Positions 21,538-33,770 of a DNA stretch of 64,000 nt are shown one piece after another. A program made the translations under genes and the position numbers. The DNA comes from Dentipellis sp. KUC8613 (lineage: Eukaryota; Basidiomycota; Agaricomycetes; Russulales; Hericiaceae). The stretch spans positions 277,152 to 341,151 of the forward strand of contig NSJX01000023.1 in NCBI GenBank assembly GCA_002286715.1, read 5' to 3'. The stretch's first letter is position 1; the number at the start of each line of letters is the position of its first letter. A model generated the notes under the pieces. It did not search any database. It was not told the DNA's origin and worked only from the letters and a program-made list of their open reading frames with translations.

Positions 21538-22402
21538 GGGGGTGAGGGTCTGGGGGAAGTGAGGTGAGAGGTGAGGTGGTGGTGGTGGTGGTGGTAGTGG
21601 TGGGGAAGTCATATTGTATGTGCAGATTATAATAATTCCGCGCACGCGTGCCGGCTACCATACGCAGGCACAAGAAAAACGAGAACCACTCATCCATTTC
21701 ACCAGTCTGCCTGGCTGCCTTGACGTAGCATACGATGTTAAATAATGCACGTGGAATTTGGAACCAAGGATCTCTACTTTGCACGCGCAAGCCACGACAG
21801 TGTATATAGATATGCGCACCTGGCCGGATTAGGAGGTGCAGGATTCGCTCTTCTTGGCATCCGTACCCGCGACGCCCGCCCAGATCCTCCGTGCTCATCG
21901 CATGTACACCCGCCCGAGACACGGACTAATTGAATGCACCGTGCACGCGGATAAGAACCTACCCCCGCCCGCCCGATAGCATCAAGGCGCATACAACGCC
22001 GGCGCCCCAGCAGAAACTCACGAAAACGAAAAACTCTACATATCAATCTGAAAAGTACTTATCTAGTATGCGTATGTATAGAGATGGGCTACAGTAGTTA
22101 CAGTAGTGGCACTGGCTATAGTCACTGGTCACTAGCAGACCATATAAATGTCAGCGGGCGTCGCGGTGTACGTATGCGTACGATGCCCCATGCCGCGTAC
22201 TCGTACATGCAGAGTACAGCGTACAGCATGGCGTACAGTAGTGAGTACAGTGTACAGTGAAGAGTACAGCGTACAGTGTACAAACAGGACAGCGCATACA
22301 AACCCCGTCAGCACCGCAAAACCAAAAAATAATAGCGAGGTATAAATACTGTCTATCTCCTCCCTTCCCCTCCAAAATCCATCCCCAACCCCACCCACCC
22401 CT
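21538..22402. other. Convergent 3-prime intergenic region
   Basis: It lies between the FIST-like gene and the kinase-like gene, which converge. It contains a GGT run near 21575-21600 and the GTACAG cluster at 22203-22282. No gene is seen. Confidence 0.5.
22203..22282. repeat. GTACA(G/T) repeat cluster
   Basis: Nine to ten GTACAG-like hexamers fall within 80 bp, spaced by 2-8 bases, about 120 bp beyond the stop of the kinase-like gene. The motif GTAC is palindromic, so the cluster can fold. Confidence 0.7.
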
Positions 22403-23895
22403 CTACTCCTCTTCCTCCTCCTCAACCCGCACCGGCACCGGCGACGAGCGCGAGCGCGCCACCGCCGGGCGCCCCTGCCCCTCCCTCGTTGCCTCACTCT
22501 CACCAGCTCTCGACAGGCCCGGATGCACGGTCGCCGCGCGCTGCAGCTGCGGCGGCGGTCGCGGCTGCGGCGCGTCGAGCCGCGTCTCGTACGTCGCAGA
22601 GTCGATCGACTTGCAGAGCGCCTCGAAGAGCTTGCGCGCGTCCTCCGCGCCGAAGGCGCGGCCCATCATGGCGCCTGTGAGTGATTTGAGCTTGTTGTAT
22701 ACGCGGGGGACCTGCATTCAACACGGTGGTCAGCGGGTCACCCACGGAGCCACAGGAGTGGAGAGCAGGGAGTGAGGAATGGACAGCAGGACAGGGGCGC
22801 GACTCACGCCTTCGAACTGCCTCGCGAGCATCGCACCACAGTCGCGCACGTCCTTCTGGAACAGCGGGCCGTGTATGGACGCGTCGTGCGCGAGCTGCTG
22901 TGCGCGCGCGAAGCTGATGCGGTAGTAGCGCACGGGGAACTGCGCGCGGTCGAACGCGTCCATCGACGGGCGGCCGATGTCCATCATCACGCCGCGGTGG
23001 TCGCCGTACGCGGCGTGCACGATGCGCTGCTCGTGCAGGAACGAGAGGCCCTGGGCGTGTGGAGCGCGTCAGCCAGCCTGCGCGGGAATGGCAAACAAAC
23101 GGGTGGCGTGATCAGCCGGTGGCGCGCACCTCGAGCGTCTGGCGCACGTAGTCGACGACGTCATAGACGGTCTGGAAGGGGGGCTGGTCGTACTCGAAGA
23201 GGCGCTCGAGGCAGAGCACCGTGCGCTCGCCCTTGGTGGCGGCGTACAGGAGGCGCGGGGCGGGGTTCCACGGGTCGCGGCGGACCTCGCCCGCGTTGAG
23301 GTGCTGGAGGATGGCGAGCTCCTGGCCTGCGCTCGGGATGCTGCGGAGGATCAGCGACGGGATGTTCGAGGGCGGGCCGTCGGGCTCTGGTTGCACGAAC
23401 ACCTGCGTCAGCAGAGGGGGTGAAGACGGCGCGGGCGGACAGGGCGGGCGGCACTGACCACGTCCTGCGGGTCGACGGCGGCGTACTGCGCGAGGTACTC
23501 GTCGACGACGGCCTCGAAGTCACTAGGGCCGTGCGGTGTGATTCGGCCCGGCGCGCGGTGGCGAGGCGGGAGAGGGCTTACACGAAGTAGTAGTGTGAGG
23601 ACGTCGAGGACGACCCGGCGACGGGCATCCGGTACAGCGCGTGGTTCCCGAGGAAGCCCTCGCTGCGCTCGTCGAGCGTCTCGAGGTTCACCATGCGCTG
23701 CAGCGGGTGTCCGAAGCCCATGTCCTCAGGCTCCTCTGTGTACGTGCTCGTGCTCGCGTTCGCGTTCGGGAAGCGCTTGAGCCCCAGGCCCGAGTCGCCC
23801 TCGCCGTCGCTGTCGGAGAGGGTACCGGTCGAGCTGGCGCCATCATAGGGCGACACGGGGGACGCGGGGCTGTCTCGTGAGTCGGTCGTCGGCAT
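22403..23895 (-). CDS. Basidiomycete kinase-like protein lacking catalytic residues (pseudokinase)
   Basis: The protein starts MPTTDSRDSPASPVSPYDGA and has a Ser-rich disordered N-terminus. The kinase-like region reads PFQTVYDVVDYVRQTLE, then GLSFLHEQRIVHAAYGDHRG and PVRYYRISFARAQ. In active members of this basidiomycete kinase group I expect HRD and later DFG at the two last positions. Here they read HAA and SFA, so phosphotransfer is not expected. The C-terminus has LKSLTGAMMGRAFGAEDARK and ends in a Glu run at 22406. At least four introns separate the blocks. It is transcribed divergently from RRP6, with 560 bp between starts. Regulatory or scaffold function is an inference. Confidence 0.7.
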
Positions 23896-24455
23896 GTTTT
23901 GATGTTGAGGAGGAGGGGCGGAGCGGAGGCGTCATGGGCGTGCCAGGAAGAGAAGCGCGATCACCGTACGCTTGGCCGTCCGCGCAGGCCTATATACGCT
24001 CTCAGCAATTTGCCTCCTCCCTCCTAAATAAATCCCCTATCCTCAAAATCGATCGGGAGCTGATGTCACCCCACCCAACTTTGTTCCCAGTCTGCCGCCC
24101 TCGCCTCGACCTGCTCTTTGTGTTGATAGCACGCGCTGAGGCGCAGGGGCGGGTGAAAGCTGAAACAAGGTGTATGATGGTGAAGCCGTTGCGGACCTGG
24201 GGGACCTCGCAGGACGGCGCAGTTGCGGTTGAGATAAGATCCGGCAGCGCTGCCTTTGCTTGGTCGTCATCCGATAAAGCATTTCCGTGCGTCTCGCGAG
24301 ATCTGCAATTTTTTTGGAATACTTGTCGCATAGCACGTGAGTGTGGGCATGACATACCTCATTTGGACGTCTGCATCGCGGGCGCCTATTCCTGAAATTT
24401 CGGTCGCGCGCGGTGAACTCGACTCGAGTGCTCCTCGACGACGGCCTTCTCAACT
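23896..24455. other. Divergent promoter region, kinase-like gene and RRP6
   Basis: 560 bp with no exon evidence must carry both promoters. A TATATACG stretch lies at 23991-23998 and an AAATAAAT at 24026-24033. Confidence 0.4.
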
Positions 24456-27440
24456 ATGACGTCCTCACGCGCATCCGGCACGGTCACTGCGGCCGACTTT
24501 GACGACTATAACACCCGGCTGCAGGCTGCAGCGCTCACGGCAACGCGGAACTCTGCAGGCTTGCCTTCCGATCTCGGTTTTCATCGCTCCGTAGACCGCG
24601 ACCTGGCGAAAGGACTCGACACATGCTCGGACAGGATACTGAACATCACAAACAAACTCCTCGGACTGACAGCTACCGCAGGGACATCCAAGGGGAAGGG
24701 GAAGGGGAAGTTGGAGGACCAAGATGACTTCATGGATAGATTCGAGTCCCTCATAGTGGAATCTATGGACCAGCTCCTCGAGCGAGCTGTGCGTCTTCAT
24801 TCTGTATCTACACTTTTACCAAATTTATTCTCTGTATAGGACATATGCCTCGACCAGTACTCCGGCCGGACGAAAGCGCCCGCGATCGCCATTAACCCGA
24901 CGCAGCCCGCTGCTCAAAAGACTAGCAGGCCGAAGGGGAGGCTCGAGCCTGTGATCCAGCACGCGCCTCAACTCGCCAAGCCACAGCTGAAGTTCAAGCG
25001 AAAAGTAGACAATACCAATGGCGTCGTGTGGTACCCATCCCTGCGACACAAGTATAACGCCCAGGTGCCTCTGGGCTTTAATTTCCATCCTAATGACGAA
25101 GACCCCAGTGTATCACTGTATGTGCATTTTATACTGTCTTTTATATGTCATGACTTAGTGTTTCTGCAGAGCTCCCCATCCGTACCGTCATGAAATCACG
25201 AACATCGCATACCCACCGCAAATGTTCAAATCGCAGGCGCCCATCTCCCCCAAATCCTTCGAAGACACACCATTCACATGGGTCTCCACGCCCGAAGCTT
25301 TCGCCGCGATGCTCGCCAAGCTGAAAACGTCGTCTGAGATTGCTATAGATCTAGAGTACCACAGCTACCGGACGTTCGGCGGCTTCGTCTGCCTGATGCA
25401 AGTCAGCAACCGGGACGAGGACTGGATCGTGGACACGCTCGAGCTCAGAGATGAGCTGGAAGATCTGAATGAGGTTACAACGAACCCTAATATCGTGAAG
25501 GTGAGTCGAAACGAGGCTTTACGCACTATCGTCCATTGTTGACGGGCGATTCGATTGCAGGTATTCCACGGCGCCGAGAGCGACATCGTCTGGCTGCAAC
25601 AAGACTTCAACATCTACATCGTCAACCTCTTCGACACCTTCCACGCATCGAAGGTGCTCGAATTCCCCAAACACGGCCTCGGCACGCTCCTCGAGATGTA
25701 CTGCGACTTCACCGCCGACAAGCGGTACCAGCTCGCCGACTGGCGCATCCGGTACGCCCACGCCCCCCACTCACCCTTTACCACCACTCATAGCAGGCCA
25801 CGGAAGACCCCTGACAGACGACATGCTCAAATACGCGCGCTCCGACACCCATTTCCTCCTTTACATCTATGACAACCTGCGCAACGCGCTCCTCGACCGC
25901 TCACTCTCGCGCGCCCAATCGCCCTCCACATCCGCCCCTACCTCTGCACCCTCCAGCCGCCCGCCCACGCCCACCCCGACACCAGAATCATGCCTGCGCG
26001 ACGTCCTCGCGCGCTCCGCCGACACCTCCCTGCGCGTCTATGAGCGCGAGTACTACGACGCGGCGGGCGGGACGGGGCCGAGCGGGTGGGACACGATGGC
26101 GCGCAAGTGGAACAAGGCCGCGCTCATGGCGGATGCGCCCGCAGGCCTGAACCGCGAGGTGTATAAAGCCGTGCATGGGTGGCGCGACCGCGTTGCGCGG
26201 GAGGAGGACGAGAGCGTCCGGTGCGTTCTGCCTTTCATTTCATTTGTTTCTTAACACCGTTATCGCCGGTACTCACGTATACGTGCGTGCAGATACGTCC
26301 TCCCGAACCACTTAGTATTCCGCCTCGCCGAGCAGCCGCCCGCGGACATGCCTGCGCTCCTTGCGGCCTTCCAGTCCGTCCCGCCTGTCATCCGCCGGCG
26401 CGCGAAGGACCTGTTGGATGCGATTCGCGCGGCGATCAAGCGTGCGTTTAAGGAGGCGACGGGTGCGGCGTCCACCTCGGCGGTACCTGAGCAGCACGAA
26501 GGGATGGACGTTGATGCGCCTGCGCAGACGACGGCTCCCACAGTGGAAGCTCCGGTGCCGGCTCCAGCGTCTGATCTGTGGGCACGCAAACCCGTTCTGC
26601 CTTCCTCGTCGACTTCAGCCCTCTTCGGCTCGTCATCGACACAAAGCCAGACGTCGGCGGCGCCGAGCGTGTCGAGTTACAGCGCTGCACAGAGCCAGCT
26701 CTTCGTCGCGCTCAAAAAGCCGCCTGCCGGGAAGCCCAACGCAACATCCGCTTTTGAGGACGTGGTAAAGCAGATCCACAGTGCGCTGGCGATCGCGCCG
26801 ACACTGCCCCAGGTGCGTACATCCATCTCCGCACTCCCCCACCTTATTTACTCACCATCCGATGCCCGACGCCCAGCTCCCCGCAGCGTCCGCAAATGCA
26901 GTCAAAACCGAACCCACCGCCTCAGCATCCACATCCACGGACCCCACCCCCGCCGCCCAAGACGAAATCCCCTTTGTGCCCGCCGCGCAGCGCCAGGCTA
27001 AACCCAAGGCCGAGTCCGACGAGATCGTCGTCGTGGGGCAACGACAGAAAAAGCGCAAGCGCACTAAGAAAACAGACGCGGACGGAGAGCTCGAGGATGC
27101 GTCTGCTTCCTCAACCCCGGCTCCCGCATCCGCGGCGAGTGGGAAGAAGGCCGGTAAAAAGAAAGCGGGCGAGGAGGTCAAGGCGGAGGAGGACGTGGTG
27201 CCGTTCGACTACGCCAGCGCGCCGAATATCTTAGATGATGTGCCGGTTGTGGAGGAGAAACGGCAGAAGAAGCGGCAGAAGAAGAACCGATGTGAGTCTT
27301 TTTGCTGTGGTTGGTTCGTGGTCGGGTTGCTGATTGTTGCTGGTGCAGCGGGCGGGGCGGTGGAGTATGGCAATTTCCCGGCGCCGCCGAGGGACCGGAC
27401 GCAGGTGCGGAGTGGGAACCAGTCGCATACGTTCAAGTGA
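24456..27440 (+). CDS. RRP6: Nuclear exosome 3-prime-5-prime exoribonuclease RRP6 (EXOSC10 homologue)
   Basis: Nuclear RNA processing and decay as the exosome-associated DEDD-Y exonuclease. The N-terminal part (about residues 1-110, with [18 protein letters not shown]) fits the PMC2NT region that binds Rrp47/Lrp1. The exonuclease core shows Exo [14 protein letters not shown] (Asp and Glu), Exo [18 protein letters not shown] (Asp) and Exo [17 protein letters not shown] (Tyr and Asp), so the active site is intact. An HRDC-type region follows ([36 protein letters not shown]). The tail is Lys-rich with likely nuclear signals ([19 protein letters not shown]). A short last exon after an intron at about 27294-27349 ends SGNQSHTFK. 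There are about eight introns. Confidence 0.95.
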
Positions 27441-28379
27441 TTGGAGTTTGGAGGTTTGGAGGTGCGGCGGCGCGGTAGACCTGGTTGGTTGAGTTTCTGT
27501 GGTATTTTTCTGTAGTTGTTTTGGTGGTTGGCATGTAGCTGCGATGGGTCGCCCGTTGTCGGTAAATCTACACTGGTGTAACCCTGTCTGTATGCCGGGA
27601 ATCGGGCCCGTTCAATCAGTCTCCGTCAACTGAAGGACGTAGTCAACACTCAAAAGACCGTCGCCCAACGCACCCATAGAGGCGAAAGCGCACAACGGGC
27701 GCCTATGAGGAGGCGACACCTTTCCGATTTTTGCTGAGCTTGCATTCCCGCTCCAAGCCTCCTATTGATTATTTTTCATATAGCCTACCGACTCGAGAGC
27801 GTACTCCAAAAGCCACAGGTGCCATCGTTCAAAAGTGCACACTGTAGAATTTCTACATATTATATTCACACTCCGACATCCCATCCTCAACCGCCTCACC
27901 CACCCCAAACCAACCCCAAATTCCCATTCTTCCACCCAGGCCACCTCCCCAGCATCGCCATCACCCATCACAACCCGTCCCACTGCGACCAGCCCAAGAT
28001 TGCACGCAGAAACAAAACATCTCTCTCGCGCAGTTTCAATGAGGGGGTACGTACCCCTCTGAAATGGGATATGTAGCCCAACCCAGGTGGCGGTGCAGCT
28101 TTGCCCCTCCTGTCCCGGATTGCAACCTCAGGACGTGTCACGTGCGCGTGTCCCTTCGAATATTCTGCTCGCCCGTATATTTCGATTTTCTCTCGCTGCG
28201 CATCTGGGTATGGCGGCTTTGGATCTGTACTGGTGCCGTGCTCATGCCAGTCGATTTTATTTCAGTGCTCGCTATATCTTACATTCGTCATTCTCGTCGC
28301 CGTCGACTTCACCGACCACTAATTGCTAATCGCCAACCACGCTCAACTCGAAATCCCAACACCCTACCCCACATATATA
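27441..28379. other. Intergenic region
   Basis: No gene is supported on either strand. The last 60 bp contain ACATATATAA directly before the next start codon. Confidence 0.45.
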
Positions 28380-28976
28380 ATGCCCTCCTCAACCGGTACC
28401 TCCTCGTATCCTGCTCCGAGCTCGAGCGCTTACAGCACCCAATCGAACACCGAGATACCCAAGAGGACCTGGCGGCGGAAGAACAAGGCGCCTTCAGCGA
28501 CGGAGCTCGCGGTAATTCAGCGGCTTGAAGAGTATCGTATCGTTCAGAATGCGTGGACGAATTGGCCGCTGGAGCTGCGTCCGCGGACGCGCAGGGAGGA
28601 GTTCGAGCTGTATAATGCTCGTGCGTATTTTCTTACCTGGTGGAATGCGGGATGCGGGATGCTGATACGCAGATGTGGTGCAGTGAGCGTCCTCGATGAG
28701 ACGTACGACACTCTGGACGCGCTCTATCGCGCCAACGAGGAGTGCGCCGCCGAGATAACCGTATACGCGGCCACGAACTACCTTCTCTTTGACGAGCTGC
28801 AGATGGAACTGGTTTACCTGGAGGACATGGCTAATTGGCTGGAGCAGGAGGAAGAGGGCGTCGATTTCTTGTACGGACTGGACGAGGCGCAGATGGAGGC
28901 TCTCGCGGCGAACCTGGCCGAGGTGGAGGAGTGTCTGGGCAAGATGCAGCGGGGTGAGGTGCCTAACTGGCATTAG
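28380..28976 (+). CDS. Hypothetical acidic protein with helical C-terminal half
   Basis: The start MPSSTGTSSYPAPSSSAYST is Ser/Thr/Pro-rich. A basic patch (PKRTWRRKNKAPS) follows, then ELAVIQRLEEYRIVQNAW and a long acidic helical region (YRANEECAAEITVYAATNYL, MELVYLEDMANWLEQEEEG). It ends RGEVPNWH. A 63-bp segment at 28621-28683 has GTGCGT and CAG ends and a length divisible by three, so the protein is about 177 residues spliced or 198 if retained. I do not recognise the family. The upstream TATATAA is adjacent to the start codon. Confidence 0.6.
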   Translation: MPSSTGTSSYPAPSSSAYSTQSNTEIPKRTWRRKNKAPSATELAVIQRLEEYRIVQNAWTNWPLELRPRTRREEFELYNARAYFLTWWNAGCGMLIRRCGAVSVLDETYDTLDALYRANEECAAEITVYAATNYLLFDELQMELVYLEDMANWLEQEEEGVDFLYGLDEAQMEALAANLAEVEECLGKMQRGEVPNWH

Positions 28977-29138
28977 CATTAGAATACCGTTTCGTTCGAG
29001 AGGGTTAATATCGCTGTACAACATATATCCACAGAAGATGTGACGAGAAGGGAAGGAAAGGAAAGAGTACATAATCATATTCATACGGTCATAGCCCGGT
29101 TTCTTGGTATCGCATTCCGCATGTAGGCATATCCCAAT

Positions 29139-30833
29139 CTATCTGGCGTCGTCGGTGCGCTCCCGGCGGAGCGCGTTAATCTTCTTGATCGCAGCCACCG
29201 CCCTGGTAAGCATCGCGGACATCTCGCTCGACTGGCGCCGCACCGTCCGCAGCTGCGCGGTGGAGCACACGGCGTGCTTGCGCCCCTCGGCCACTTCTTT
29301 CTTGGAGTTGGCCATGTGCAAGCAGACTAAAGACGCGTCGGGATGACAGTCAGCGTCGAGCAGCGCGCACGCGGGCTAGAGGGTGCCGGACTGACCGCGT
29401 CTCAAGAACTCATTCTCGCTGAGCCTGAACACCTCCGGGTCGTCCATGAGGTCGCGCATCTCGTCCAGCTTGTCCGCCTTGCTGTTCCGGCGGCGCTTCG
29501 CACGCTCTGCTCGCTCCAGCTTCTCCACCTCCGCAGGCTTCTGTTTCTTCCCCTTGCCATCTACATCTTCCTCCGCCTCCTCTTGATCTTGATCTTGGTC
29601 CTGGTCTTTCTCGATGGGCGGTGGACTGGTGGCCTTGCGCTTCCGGACGTTCGACGAGGTCGTGGGGGTCCGGTGTAAGCTCGACTGCGCTTCTGGGATT
29701 GCCGGGTAGACAGGGCGCGCGTAGTAATGCGAGTCGGACCCGATCTCTGCTGGCGGTAGGTTAGGGAGAACAGTCGTCCGCGGCGAGGATTCGGCGGGGA
29801 TCTGAGAGTATCTCTCAGCCCACAGCGCAACCCATGTCTGCATGTTGGCGACCTTCTCCGGAGCCAAGAACGGTGTGATGGGACTCCGTGCCCGGTGCCC
29901 ATGCTCTTGGGTTGGGGAAGGGAGGCCGGGTGGCGCGGGCAGCTGAGGCGAGGTGTCGCTGCCTCTAATAGTGCCAGTCGTATAGTGCACAGGCTCGTCT
30001 TCGACTTCATCGTCGGCGTCGGCGTGCCAGTCGGGGTCCGCCAAGACTATGTGGCGAGGCTGAGTTTGTTCGTCGTGGCCAACTCCGACAGAGGCCGTGC
30101 CCTGCATTCTCTCACTTCCCGGGTGTTTGATCAAAGACACCGTGACAAGAATCACATCACTCACGTATATGCACGATGCGCGAACATAAATGGTGTGGAG
30201 GGGCGGAACGGCTCCGGGGATGGTGGGGTATCCTCGAGTGGCGACATGGGGTAGCTCTAAAGCGTAGCGATACACAGGTGTGAGCCACAGCCTGAGTACA
30301 GCCCCCGAGCAAGGTGAATGGTCGATAATAAGGAAGGTAGGCAAGAGGAAGTTGCAATGGAGTGGGGGGTGGATGGGAGAGACGCGTCAAAGCACCAGCG
30401 ACTTTAAGTAGCACCGCCTGCCCTCCTCGCTCACGTCACGACTGCACGAAAGAGGTAATATATGAGGGTGCGGACAACGTATGAGTACAAGGCCCTGAAC
30501 TCACCAGTCGCACTGCGGACGCGGTTCTATAAAGTATCCGCATAACATCCAAGCCCATGAGTCCCATTCCCGAAATTTAGCTGAATTTTCCGATACAAAA
30601 TAGAGTGCAAGGACCCACCGATGATGGAAGTGCCGGACTTGAAAGGACCGTTGTAGGACTCTAGGCGAACCGACAATTCCTCAAACGCGGTGGGTATGCA
30701 TCGTCGCGTCTGGTGCGATCTAAGTCCTTGTCATAGATTGTCGACAGCGGGATAGCTTACCCTCTATCGTACCGATGATGTTGTGGCAAGTCAAGATGAG
30801 CCCGCTGCCTGGAGCCTCGTGCCCGTGGGCCAT
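29139..30833 (-). CDS. Hypothetical nuclear-type protein with basic and charged C-terminus
   Basis: The main exon (about 30120-29397) reads MQGTASVGVGHDEQTQPR, then Pro/Ser-rich sequence, SNVRKRKATSPPP, a DQ repeat, and a strongly basic helix with AERAKRRRNSKADKLDEMRD, likely nuclear localisation and coiled coil. The last exon ends INALRRERTDDAR at 29139. Upstream coding exons are visible: SYPMSPLEDTPPSPEPFR just before 30170, FEELSVRLESYNGPFKSG near 30640-30690, and a possible start MAHGHEAPGSGLILTCH at 30833. Joining these needs a 34-nt intron and perhaps a very small exon, so the 5-prime half is tentative. It shares a KRKAT-S/T-PP patch with the gene at 43980. Family unknown. Confidence 0.55.
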
Positions 30834-32263
30834 TGTCACGGAGCTCTTTGTGCTCGTGTGACCCTCAGCTGATACTATGGTGTGACACAATGGGAGCGTG
30901 ACGATCACGGCCCGATCACCGGTCTCTCGGCCCCGGGCCCGGTGAACACTCCGCGCGTCTCCGCATGCCCGTCCTCCGTATCCCGACTACTACAACTTCG
31001 ACTTTCTATTTGCTCGTATCTGGGTCACTGACACCAAAGAAATCCCACGCATCCGGTGAGAGAAAAAATTTCAAGAAGGTACGGACCAGATTCTGAGCCG
31101 CAATCTCAGAGATATTTGAACTGTGACAAAAGCCGCGAAAACCATGACGGCCGAGTCAAAATAAAAGGTGTCAAGCATCACAGGTTGTTTCGAAGATACA
31201 TGGAGCTTTGAATTGTCAATATTTACGCTTCTCAGTGCGTGTTACAGAGAAACGCTCAAAATCCTTCCTGGTTGCCAATTTGTGAACATACCTGCTCAGA
31301 ATCGCATCGTGGCGATTGTATGTTCGACTGAATACTTGCTCTTCATTTTAGCTGGGTTTCTTTGCCCGCCGCCTGTGGCTGTACGGAACAATGCTACTCG
31401 CGCACGCCGCCCAATTTTCTTGTTGACTATGACCGCTGCCGAAAAACGTTCTCACAATATCAGGAAAATAGGAAGAGATAATCGCTCACGAGCACAGCCT
31501 GCTTAGAGCTGCGCAGACCATTGTAGCTCCACAAGGACTGGCACCTCACGACAACATGCCAGTTCCGAGTACATCGCCTCCATGGGAACCGTTCAGGAAC
31601 TTTCCTGATTCGCCAACGAGCTAGATCTAGAGTTATGACTTGTTTTTTTTTTTGTCGCTGCGATCCCATTCGTGTCGCCTGCCTGAAGATTTTCTTGTAC
31701 TATAGCTTTGAATGATGTAAAAGTTTCAATAAGCTTTCGGGCTCGTACGAATGATTTATGACAATCTTATCTGCTTTGCGCGACTCGGATCTGCAAGTGA
31801 CACGCGTCGCGTCGCGATGCCATCTCTTGTCTCCGAAGAAAGACTCCTCTCCTCCTCTCCGTCTATCCCGAGTTTCTTCGTGCTTTGCACTTGCATAAAA
31901 TATTGCTATCAGTCCGATCTGGTACATCGATGCGACACGCTCTCTTTGGATATCCTCGTTGCTTCACAGCCTTGTGGCTCACGGAACTCTTCACCTCTCA
32001 TGCGCTGTGGAACATTCAAGTTCGGGACAGCATCCCGACCATTTGCTCGCCTTGCCGCTTCGCGTCGTCTAGCACCGATGCGTCATTCCTGCTCGTGGTC
32101 TCCGAGAGAAAGTGTTGATCGACGGAGGTAAGCATTCGAATGTCGAACACCATTCTGCGAAGGGTCTTCAAATTTCAGTATATCCCATTAGGAACGCCCC
32201 CACACACGTCACTGGCACAAATACAGGAACCGCAACGCTCCGTCTCAGGCATCAGCATCAGCA
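30834..32263. other. Gene-poor stretch of 1.4 kb
   Basis: It is lower in GC than its surroundings and has no convincing exons or inverted ends. A T11 run occurs near 31643-31653. It may hold a decayed element, but nothing recognisable remains. Confidence 0.4.
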
Positions 32264-32609
32264 TCAACGCTGACCCTTCCCCGTCCCCATGCCCTTCGCC
32301 GCCATCGCGTCAAGCAGCGCGCGCCTCTTCCCCTCCCGCTCCGCATCACTGGCATCCTTCTTCTTTTGCTGCTGCTGCTGGAACTCGTTCTGCAAAAGCA
32401 GCTGCCGCTGTCTGTCTTTGGCGGATAGTGCAGCCCCCGACGCGTTCGTTGCCGAAGCTTGTTGAGGCTTACTGCTGTTTGCAGGCTTCGGCGCGACATT
32501 CGCAGCCTTGGACGCTATGGCCAGGTTCAGTAAGACTTCCCCGAGGACAAGGACAATCATGAAGGCACGTACCGGTACCGTTCGATTTGGCGCTCACGGG
32601 AGTACTCAT
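32264..32609 (-). CDS. Small Lys/Gln-rich hypothetical protein
   Basis: Exon 1 starts MSTPVSAKSNGT at 32609 with a GTACGTGCC donor after the G of the next codon. The second exon starts near 32519 with SKAANVAPKPANSSKPQQAS and continues SAKDRQRQLLLQNEFQQQQQ then KKKDASDAEREGKRRALLDA, ending at 32264. About 100 residues, disordered start, then a charged amphipathic helix. The family is not recognised. A glutamine run of CAG codons is at about 32365-32385. Confidence 0.6.
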
Positions 32610-33391
32610 ATCTGGATGTCCGGGTATGCTGTGCTATGCTGCGATGCGAGAGGTGTCGTAGGACGGATAGTCGAGAGTATAAGTGCGGGAGGTAATGAGT
32701 ACTGTACGTTGATCCTCCCCAGCTCCGAGGCTTTATATCCTGCTGATGGTCACGACTCGCGGCCGGTTCAGAAGGCCCATGCGCTCGACAGTATGAATGA
32801 AATGGCGGGTGGCGCCCGGGCCTGCGACGCCACCGGGCGCAAGACGTTCATTTGGAGCTTTTGCCCGTCTCAGACTCTCAGTGGCAGTGGCGGAGGCAGG
32901 ACTTGGAGGTGTGCGTCTCGCCACACTCGCTCGCCTGGACCATAATCTGAGACGGAAAGGGCGATATCTGCGCTTGGGTTGTCTGTGCTACTGCCAGTCG
33001 CCGCGCAAAGCGGAGACTCGGGATGACGGAATCCGACCAGGGTTTTCAAATTCTCGCCTTCGTTTGGTGCACGCCCACCACCGAAGCCGAAAATCGAGCC
33101 TCATGGCCTTCAAGCTTGGGCTCACTTGCTGACTACTGTGGACCCTCTGTGAGCTTGGGCTATTCTCAGACAATCGCTGATCTTGCCCGACGCCGACACC
33201 TTGACCATCTCAGTCAGTCTTTTGCCCGTGCCCTCGGTTTTCTTGTCTTATCCCGATAACTGACACCTGGCTCTCGCTCTATTGATCGTGCCACACACAG
33301 TCTCGCAAAGCTCAAGCTGCGTTCTCAGACACCGATCTAGACACTCGCATCCGTTCCGACTTATCACACACCATATAGTACACATCCTACC
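32610..33391. other. Intergenic region
   Basis: No gene is supported. It contains the upstream region of the small Lys/Gln-rich protein and the 3-prime end of the next minus-strand gene. Confidence 0.4.
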
Positions 33392-33770
33392 TTAATCCTC
33401 GCCAAAAGGTGTAAGAGGCCCGTCGAAGAGGTCCGCAAACATAATGGCGTATTCCATGCCCGCAGGGTTTCCGTTCAGCGGCGTCCCTAGGCCTGCAGTG
33501 CTGACAGTCGAGCTTGATCCCGCGCTCCTCTTTCGGTCTTCGTCGTGGGCGACCTCTCGTTCGCTGCGTCGCGCTAATGCCAAGGCGCTGTTACGGACAC
33601 TTTCGTCCCAGACAGTCTTGGGTATCTTTATAACGAGTTTGGGTCTCTCTGTCCTGCAGCTGCATGTGTTTGACTCCAAGTCTGGAATCTGAAGCTTCTA
33701 CAACCAATAATTAGCCATGGAAGCGATTTGTCGGAAGGAGTATGCTTACGGGCGAGTTCGAATGCGACAT
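33392..33770 (-). CDS. Small hypothetical protein
   Basis: Exon 1 encodes MSHSNSP (33770-33750) and ends at a GTAAGC donor. Exon 2 begins KLQIPDLESNTCSCRTERPK at about 33694 and contains LVIKIPKTVWDESVRNSAL and MEYAIMFADLFDGPLTPFGE before the stop at 33392. About 107 residues, with a possible helix from VWDESVRN onward. The family is not recognised; the short first exon is typical of this genome. Confidence 0.5.

Noticed and set aside
31168..31506. 112-codon open frame in an AT-rich stretch
   Set aside because: No motif, no splice context and no homologous look; insufficient support for a gene.
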